The notes beneath the pieces were generated by a model that was given only the letters and a program-made list of their open reading frames with translations, was not told the DNA's origin and did no database searches. The translations under genes and the position numbers were made by a program. Source: an uncultured Polaromonas sp. (GTDB lineage Bacteria > Pseudomonadota > Gammaproteobacteria > Burkholderiales > Burkholderiaceae). From it: a stretch of 20,403 nucleotides of DNA. The stretch covers positions 1-20,403 of the forward strand of contig CAMLDT010000041.1 in NCBI GenBank assembly GCA_946479075.1, in the 5' to 3' direction. Below are positions 15,118 to 20,403 of the stretch, piece by piece. The stretch's first letter is position 1. Every line of letters begins with the position of its first letter.

Positions 15118-15780
15118 TTGAAACGCTTACAGAGGGCAATACTGCTGATATTGCTGCTCGCCATCGGGTCATTGAAGGTTGCGGCCGTCGACTTTGACCG
15201 GATGCAGGACGTCCTTTCCCAGCGTTTTGGAACCTTGGCTGCAAGCTCGTTTGCTGACTGGCGAAAGCTTTTGAAAGACAGCGGAGAACAGACCGAAACC
15301 GTCAAAATCCGGCAGGTTAACGATTTCTTCAACCGTCGCATCAGGTTTGACGACGACATCCGCGTGTGGGGTAAAAGCGACTACTGGGCGACGCCCATGG
15401 AAACAGTGGGACGCGGCGCCGGCGACTGCGAAGACTTCGCAATCGTCAAGTATTTCTCGCTGCTGCTGCTGGGCGTTCCAGACGAGAAACTGCGATTGGT
15501 CTATGTCCAGGCCCGTCTGGGCGGCATCAACAGCAGCATCACGCAAGCCCACATGGTTCTGGCCTTCTATCCGAATCCAGGTGCGGAACCCCTGATTCTT
15601 GACAACCTGATCAACGACCTTCAGCTGGCCTCTCGCCGTCCTGACCTGCAACCGGTTTTCAGCTTTAACAGCCAGGGCCTTTGGCAAGGCACGTCCGGCG
15701 CCCAAGGCGCGGGAGGTCCGGGAACGCTGTCGCGCTGGCAGGAATTACTGAGGCGGGCACGCGCCGAAGGATTTGACTGA
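15118..15780 (+). CDS. lapG: LapG-type periplasmic transglutaminase-like cysteine protease
   Basis: This 220-residue protein would cleave the N-terminal retention region of a LapA-type adhesin and so release cells from a surface. It begins with a signal peptide (MKRLQRAILLILLLAIGSLKVAA). The catalytic triad typical of LapG (DUF920) is visible as Cys104 in GAGDCEDFAIVKY, His145 in TQAHMVLAF and Asp162 in LILDNLIND; the acidic residues around Cys104 match the calcium-binding DCED element. The start must be the TTG at 15118: an in-frame stop lies 30 bases upstream, no other start codon intervenes, and later starts would cut away the signal peptide. It is followed after 45 nt by the LapD-type gene and probably co-transcribed. 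Symbol given by family, not by tested function. Confidence 0.88.
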   Translation: MKRLQRAILLILLLAIGSLKVAAVDFDRMQDVLSQRFGTLAASSFADWRKLLKDSGEQTETVKIRQVNDFFNRRIRFDDDIRVWGKSDYWATPMETVGRGAGDCEDFAIVKYFSLLLLGVPDEKLRLVYVQARLGGINSSITQAHMVLAFYPNPGAEPLILDNLINDLQLASRRPDLQPVFSFNSQGLWQGTSGAQGAGGPGTLSRWQELLRRARAEGFD

Positions 15781-15825
15781 CCACGTCCATAAAACGCTAT
15801 AAAGAACCGTCCCGAAGGGAATTCC

Positions 15826-17745
15826 ATGTCAATGTACCGCCAAATGTGGCTCGCAATCATTCTCAGCACGCTGTTGGCGCTGCTGGGTGGTTTGTTGGCG
15901 TCCACGCTGAATGCGCGAAGCTACTTGTCCGATCAGCTCAACGCAAAGAACAACGACAACGCAACGGCCCTGGCATTGGCACTGAGCCAACAAAATGCCG
16001 ATGCTGTGTTGATTGAATTGACGGTTGCGGCCATGTTTGACAGCGGCCACTATGAGCTGATCCGGGTTGTAGATCCCACCGGAGAAATCATTGTGGAACG
16101 CTCCGCACCCATCACGGCACATGTGGTGCCGCAATGGTTTGTGAGACTCTTGCCCTTGAAAGTGGCCCCGGGCCAGGCCCAGATCAGCAACGGATGGAAC
16201 CAGACAGGCACCTTGACCCTGGTGAGCACCAGTCGCTTTGCCTACCAGACCTTATGGAAAAGTGTCCTGCAACTGACCTTGGCGCTGGGCTTGTCCGGAT
16301 TGGTCGGCGGTTTGCTGGGCGCCCTGACCCTGCGACGTTTGCGGGAGCCTTTACAGCGTGTCATCGATCAAGCCAACGCCATCAGCGAACGACGCTTTAT
16401 CACCATTGACTTGCCCCAGGTACCGGAACTCAGGCAACTGGCCCTCGCGATGAACAGCACCGTCAGCAGGCTCAAGGACATGTTCGCGGAAGAGGCCCAG
16501 CGATTGGAAGCGTTGCGAATCACTGCCAACTACGACCCCTTGACGGATATGCCTAACCGCACCTTTTTCATGATCCAGCTTTTGAACCTGCTTGATACCG
16601 AAGAAGCGGCAGATGGACATCTCCTTTTAGTGCGCGCCTCCGGTTTTTCTGCGCTGAACCGGCAATCAGGCGCAGCGGCGGCCAATGAAATGTTGAAATC
16701 ATTTGCGCAGGTTCTTCACGACCACAAAATCCGCACCCAAGGCGTGGCCGCCCGCCTGGGCGATTCCGATTTTGTACTTTTGCTCCCCAGTCAGGTCAAC
16801 GCGCAAGATGCCGCCAAAGAGCTCCTGGATGCGCAGGTCGCGGCATGTACACCACTGACTGGCCCTGGCAGCGCTGTTGTTCACATCGGTATCGCCAACC
16901 TGACGAGGGGTCAGGATATGGCCAGCTTGCTGGCACAAGCCACAAGCGCACTGTCGGTGGCCGAGTCACAAGGTATCAATGCGGTGTACCAGAGCGGGGG
17001 CGCAAGCAATGCCAGCACCACCAGCCGCGAGGAAGAGACGGCCCAACTGATCAGGCTTGCCGTGGACCGGGGACAGGTGCGGCTGATGCATCTGCCGGTT
17101 GTGGACATGAAAGGGCAACTTGTGCATGCCGAGTGTCCCATGGAGGTGATGTTTGACGACGCTGGAGACTGGCAGCCTGTGAGCCGGTTCATGCAGTTGG
17201 CAGAACACTTCCATCTGACGCCGGCCATTGACCTGGCAGCCCTCAACCTGGGCATTGAAAAGTTACGTGCCGATCCCGGTTTGGCCGGCTTGGCAATTTC
17301 CCTGTCTGCGCCGTCACTCCAGGATGAGGCGTTCCGCACCCGTGTGCTGGAGACGATCCGAAAAATACCCACCCTGGCCCGCCGCCTCTGGCTTGAAATA
17401 CCCGAAGCAGATGTCCTGAAGCACACCATGGTTCTCCCGGCATTTGTCGCAGAGGTTCGCAAGGCAGGAAGCCGTATTGGCCTGACCAGGTTTGGGCGCC
17501 ACTTCAGCCAGTCAGACAGCCTGCATGAATTTGGGCTCGACTTTTTGAAGGTGGACGCCAGCTTCATCCGTGGATTGCAGTACAGCACCGCCAACCAGGC
17601 TTTCCTCAAGGATCTTGCCGCGGCCGCGCACAAGATGGACATGCAGGTTTACGGCGAAGGCGTCATCGACCGGGCTGAACTGGCCGCGCTGGAAGCGGCC
17701 CGGTTTGACGGTGCGGCCGGCCCGGCCATCAAGGTCGCCAAGTAA
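15826..17745 (+). CDS. lapD: LapD-type inner-membrane c-di-GMP receptor (degenerate GGDEF-EAL)
   Basis: This 639-residue protein has transmembrane segments at about residues 7-27 and 147-168 enclosing a periplasmic LapD/MoxY N-terminal sensor, which includes the conserved GWNQTGTLTL (Trp124) loop that binds LapG in Pseudomonas. A HAMP segment follows (about 169-222), then a GGDEF domain whose signature is RLGDSDF (310-316), and an EAL domain whose signature is HAECPME (434-440) and whose usual DDFG is LTRFG. Both active sites therefore look dead, as in LapD, which only binds c-di-GMP through its EAL domain. Bound c-di-GMP would make the periplasmic part capture LapG and protect the adhesin. 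The start has GAAGGGA five bases ahead of the ATG. A terminator for the opposite strand overlaps the stop codon. Confidence 0.9.
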   Translation: MSMYRQMWLAIILSTLLALLGGLLASTLNARSYLSDQLNAKNNDNATALALALSQQNADAVLIELTVAAMFDSGHYELIRVVDPTGEIIVERSAPITAHVVPQWFVRLLPLKVAPGQAQISNGWNQTGTLTLVSTSRFAYQTLWKSVLQLTLALGLSGLVGGLLGALTLRRLREPLQRVIDQANAISERRFITIDLPQVPELRQLALAMNSTVSRLKDMFAEEAQRLEALRITANYDPLTDMPNRTFFMIQLLNLLDTEEAADGHLLLVRASGFSALNRQSGAAAANEMLKSFAQVLHDHKIRTQGVAARLGDSDFVLLLPSQVNAQDAAKELLDAQVAACTPLTGPGSAVVHIGIANLTRGQDMASLLAQATSALSVAESQGINAVYQSGGASNASTTSREEETAQLIRLAVDRGQVRLMHLPVVDMKGQLVHAECPMEVMFDDAGDWQPVSRFMQLAEHFHLTPAIDLAALNLGIEKLRADPGLAGLAISLSAPSLQDEAFRTRVLETIRKIPTLARRLWLEIPEADVLKHTMVLPAFVAEVRKAGSRIGLTRFGRHFSQSDSLHEFGLDFLKVDASFIRGLQYSTANQAFLKDLAAAAHKMDMQVYGEGVIDRAELAALEAARFDGAAGPAIKVAK

Positions 17746-17776
17746 AAATCCGCCGGACTCCCTGAAATCCGGCGGA
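17744..17776 (-). terminator. Rho-independent terminator of the RTX adhesin gene
   Basis: TCCGCCGGA (17749-17757) and TCCGGCGGA (17768-17776) are perfect inverted repeats with a 10-nt loop. Read on the minus strand, the stem runs into five T (A17744-17748). It lies 26 nt beyond the adhesin stop and touches the lapD stop codon on the other strand. On the plus strand there is no T-run, so it is directional. Confidence 0.8.
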
Positions 17777-17801
17777 CTGGGTTGCTACAAGCGCTTTGGG
17801 C

Positions 17802-20403
17802 TTAGTCTGTGTGCAACTTGCCTTTGGTCAGCATGTCCTGAATGATTTGCTGGTCGGTGTTCATCGTGCCAATCAGGTCGACATTGGACATCACGACCGT
17901 CTGCACTTCTTTCGACGCGCTGTAGCCGGTTGCAAAATCGCCTGTGCTGCTGATGTGAACAATGGTGTCAGTCCCTGACTTCTCGAAATGCAGGTAGTTG
18001 GAAAGATTTCCAACGCCAACATTGTGGTTCTCCCCCACGAGCAGGTCGCGTAAATCGAGCACATCACCACCTGCCGTTGCATGCACGCTGTCAAAGTCCG
18101 TGATGGTATCGACAGCGGGTGAGCCTTTGATGCCCGCATCGGCCAGTTCCCACTTGAAGACGTCTGATACACCAGCACTGCCGCCGGTCATGGTGTCGTT
18201 GCCTGCGCCTCCGACAATGGTGTCGGCGCCCAGGCCCCCATTGATCGTGTCATTACCGGCGCCACCGTAGATCAGATCGTTGCCATCATTGCCGTTGAGA
18301 ATGTCGTCGCCATCCTCGCCGTAGAGTTCGTCATTGCCGGTGCCGCCAGAAATGGTGTCATTTCCTGTGCCACCAAACAGTCGGTCGTCGTCAGCGCCCC
18401 CATCAATCGTGTCATTGCCGGCATCGCCCCGGATCAGGTCGTAACCCGCACCGCCGTTGAGGGTATCGTTTCCGTCCTGACCCGAGATGTAGTCATTGGC
18501 GCTCGACCCTGTCAGCGTCTCACCTCCAGAAGTGCCCGCGTAGTGATTGGTGATCGTGTGCAGGTTCAAGGTCGCCGAGGAGGAGTCGCCATCGGTGTCC
18601 GTCAGGGTATAGCCAATATGTTCTGGCGCATAGGCTGTTGAGGTGCCGCCTCCTGTGATGTGATTGAAGGTGACATTCTGGATGCGCGCTTGTGCCGCGC
18701 TGCCCGATTCGATTTCGATCCATCCGATATTGCTGTACTGACTCGGGATGGTGACGGTTCCCTCCGCAAAGCTGGAGAACAATCCAAGCAGGTTTCCACT
18801 GATGTCATAGACCTTGTAAGTCACCGAGGTCACCACGCCGCCATAGCCTCCGACGGTGGTACTGGAACTCAAATTACTGCCGCCAGTATTGATCGTGAAG
18901 CTGACGTTTTGAACCCCGTAAGCATGGCTGGCGGCATTGAACCGGATCACCAGCGTTTCGAGGTCGTCCACCGCATTGCTCGTCTCTCCATTGGTGACAC
19001 CTACACCGCTTCCCGCGTAGGTGAGCGTCCCGTTGGCCGCTCCTGTCAAATTGCCGGTACGCGTGTAACCCGACAGCGTCACCCCGTTCGCTGAGGCATT
19101 GCCAGCAGACGTGAAGTTGGTGGTCAAGGTACCGCCCTGCGTGGGCGCTGCAGTCTGGGCGGCTGGCGGCGTGTACTGGTAATAGCCGTCCTTGTTGAAC
19201 ACCAGCACATTGGCAGCTTCGCTGGAACTCGTCCAGGTCAACTTGCCTGCCGAGATCGTGTAGGTACCACCGGCAGCAGTGCCTGAGCTGTTGACGGTGA
19301 GATTGAAAGTGACGCCTTTGAACGTGATCGAGGAAACGGTCGCGCCATCAAGAATGGTGTCTTTGCTGACGGCCGATGACGAGAATTCGGTAATTACCTC
19401 GGTAGCACCACCATCGGTGCCAATGCCGTTGATCACATTGCCTTCGAAGCGTGTGTCCTTGGGCATCAAGGTGTCGTAGTCATCCCGGGCGATAGGTTGA
19501 CCATCCACAACAACAATGGTCTGCACCGCCGTCGCCGTATCGCCATCACCATCCGTTACCTGGAAGCCGATGGTGAACTGGTCTCCTTCCACCGCCTGCC
19601 CTGCCGTGAAATAGGTGTACTGACCGTTCGTGAAATCGAAGGCCAGGGTTCCGTCTGCAAAGCCCTTGCTGCCGTTGAGCGTCAGCACACTGCCAGACTG
19701 GGGGAAACTGCTTGTCAGGAAGCCCAAACTGCTGTTCTGGGTGATCTGGTCGGTACCGGGGTTGTACGAGAAGCGCACAACTTGAGTGGCCGTACCCGGA
19801 CCCGCACCATCACTATCAATGACCAGATCCACATAACTGATGTAGCCGCCATCGGCGCCAAAACTCACGTTGCTCGCACCGCCAGTGCCCGCGACGCTTC
19901 CGCTGTAAGCACTTGGCACGGTGGAGATCAGCGCTTGGTCGAGCGAGTTCAGATCCGGCACGATGATGGCGGTATCGCCGGCACCGCTCATGTCTGCATC
20001 AACAATATGCAGATTATTGAGGTAACTCACATCGGCAATACCGGTGCCAATACCCACCGCATAGGACTTGATGCCGTTGGCGGAAGCAAATGCCGTATAT
20101 GTGGCAATCGCGGTATTCGCAGGACCGGTGTTCGTGGGCGAACCGTCTGACAGGAAATACGAAATATTGGTGACCGACGAAGAAGGCGTGCCAAATGCCG
20201 CCTGCATGGCGCCAATGCCATCTTCATACTTGGTTGAACTGGTCAACTCATTACCGGTAATCGCGTTAATCGCTGCAACCAGCGCCGCTTTGTCGGTGTA
20301 GCCGTTGCCGCTGTTCAACATCAGTGATCCATCGGCAAACAAGCCAACCTTGACGACCACGCTGGGTGACTGGGCAAAGTATTCTTCGACCAGCGCAATC
20401 ATT
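17802..20403 (-). CDS. Large RTX adhesin, C-terminal part (LapA/BapA-like, type I secreted), truncated by window edge
   Basis: The last 866 residues of a much longer surface adhesin are visible; the frame stays open to the right edge, so the ATG at 20402 is internal. In order: most of a von Willebrand A domain (about 1-165, MIDAS Thr36 in GYTDKAA and FLSDGSPT at 83-90; the first DxSxS motif lies off-window); a T1SS-143-type domain ending GFQVTDGDGDTATAVQTI; a Ser/Thr/Gly-rich beta domain and a second LTDTDGDSSSATL unit; about 12 RTX nonapeptides (near residues 622-740, forms such as GGAGNDTI) that bind calcium outside the cell; and a C-terminal type I secretion signal domain of the VCA0849 kind (DVFKWELADAG, TITDFD, DVLDLRDLL). 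The N-terminal retention and LapG cleavage site would lie outside the window. It has its own terminator at 17744-17776. Confidence 0.9.
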   Translation of the reverse strand, partial: MIALVEEYFAQSPSVVVKVGLFADGSLMLNSGNGYTDKAALVAAINAITGNELTSSTKYEDGIGAMQAAFGTPSSSVTNISYFLSDGSPTNTGPANTAIATYTAFASANGIKSYAVGIGTGIADVSYLNNLHIVDADMSGAGDTAIIVPDLNSLDQALISTVPSAYSGSVAGTGGASNVSFGADGGYISYVDLVIDSDGAGPGTATQVVRFSYNPGTDQITQNSSLGFLTSSFPQSGSVLTLNGSKGFADGTLAFDFTNGQYTYFTAGQAVEGDQFTIGFQVTDGDGDTATAVQTIVVVDGQPIARDDYDTLMPKDTRFEGNVINGIGTDGGATEVITEFSSSAVSKDTILDGATVSSITFKGVTFNLTVNSSGTAAGGTYTISAGKLTWTSSSEAANVLVFNKDGYYQYTPPAAQTAAPTQGGTLTTNFTSAGNASANGVTLSGYTRTGNLTGAANGTLTYAGSGVGVTNGETSNAVDDLETLVIRFNAASHAYGVQNVSFTINTGGSNLSSSTTVGGYGGVVTSVTYKVYDISGNLLGLFSSFAEGTVTIPSQYSNIGWIEIESGSAAQARIQNVTFNHITGGGTSTAYAPEHIGYTLTDTDGDSSSATLNLHTITNHYAGTSGGETLTGSSANDYISGQDGNDTLNGGAGYDLIRGDAGNDTIDGGADDDRLFGGTGNDTISGGTGNDELYGEDGDDILNGNDGNDLIYGGAGNDTINGGLGADTIVGGAGNDTMTGGSAGVSDVFKWELADAGIKGSPAVDTITDFDSVHATAGGDVLDLRDLLVGENHNVGVGNLSNYLHFEKSGTDTIVHISSTGDFATGYSASKEVQTVVMSNVDLIGTMNTDQQIIQDMLTKGKLHTD
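18186..18530 (-). repeat. RTX nonapeptide repeat block (coding)
   Basis: About 12 tandem 27-nt units encode the GGxGxDxUx calcium-binding pattern, from SANDYISGQ through DGNDTLNGG and AGNDTIDGG to AGNDTMTGG. The units are diverged at DNA level, so this is an old coding repeat and not a recent expansion. Confidence 0.85.

Noticed and set aside
18186..18530. Regularly spaced 27-nt repeats resembling an array
   Set aside because: They are RTX nonapeptide codons in an open frame with diverged units and no unique spacers, so not CRISPR.
20400..20402. ATG at 20402 as the start of the adhesin
   Set aside because: It is mid-way through a von Willebrand A domain whose first MIDAS motif is missing, so the gene continues beyond the window.

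Overview
The window looks like chromosome from a beta-proteobacterium of the Comamonadaceae (Polaromonas, Variovorax or Rhodoferax-like). This is inferred from the high GC content, two Bug-type solute-binding proteins, a DUF1840 protein, a CoA-thioester aromatic pathway, and short GC-rich and GCTAT-type dispersed repeats of a kind I associate with that family. No rRNA, tRNA, CRISPR array, insertion sequence or phage gene was seen.

Left part (1-3850): two Bug/TctC periplasmic binding proteins (135-1121, 1264-2274) separated by a clear rho-independent terminator; a small DUF1840 protein on the minus strand; a divergently read 2-oxoglutarate/Fe(II) dioxygenase-family protein; then a 286-base gene-free stretch with palindromic repeats and, at its end, the promoter/operator region of the next operon.

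Middle (3852-11174): a compact seven-gene catabolic operon on the plus strand. It encodes a two-domain flavoprotein (aromatic-CoA monooxygenase fused to an Old Yellow Enzyme-type reductase), a MarR regulator, a crotonase-family protein, an acyl-CoA dehydrogenase, an aryl-CoA ligase, a hotdog thioesterase and a RidA-family deaminase. Four of the six junctions are ATGA overlaps. I read this as the aerobic 2-aminobenzoyl-CoA (anthranilate) pathway known from Azoarcus/Aromatoleum evansii. The ligase makes the CoA ester, the fused flavoprotein hydroxylates and reduces the ring, the crotonase and dehydrogenase continue in a beta-oxidation-like way, RidA would hydrolyse the enamine/imine to release ammonia, and the thioesterase rescues CoA. 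Salicylyl-CoA is the main alternative substrate.

A PAS-plus-receiver protein with no kinase domain follows (11394-12356).

Right part (12486-20403): a Lap-type biofilm adhesion module. It comprises a TolC-family outer-membrane protein with an unusual Pro/Ala linker and C-terminal NTF2-like domain (minus strand), a LapG-type periplasmic cysteine protease and a LapD-type degenerate GGDEF/EAL c-di-GMP receptor (plus strand), and the C-terminal 866 residues of a very large RTX adhesin (minus strand, running off the right edge). By the Pseudomonas model, LapD with bound c-di-GMP sequesters LapG and the adhesin stays on the surface; when c-di-GMP falls, LapG cleaves the adhesin N-terminus (outside this window) and the cell lets go. 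The ABC transporter and membrane-fusion partners of the type I exporter are not in the window.

The points most worth a second look are the RidA gene in the aromatic-CoA operon, the crotonase lacking both canonical catalytic glutamates, one dispersed repeat family occurring in a signal-peptide coding region, an intergenic gap and inside the thioesterase gene, the TolC-NTF2 fusion, and a 34-codon leader ORF coupled to the tolC start.
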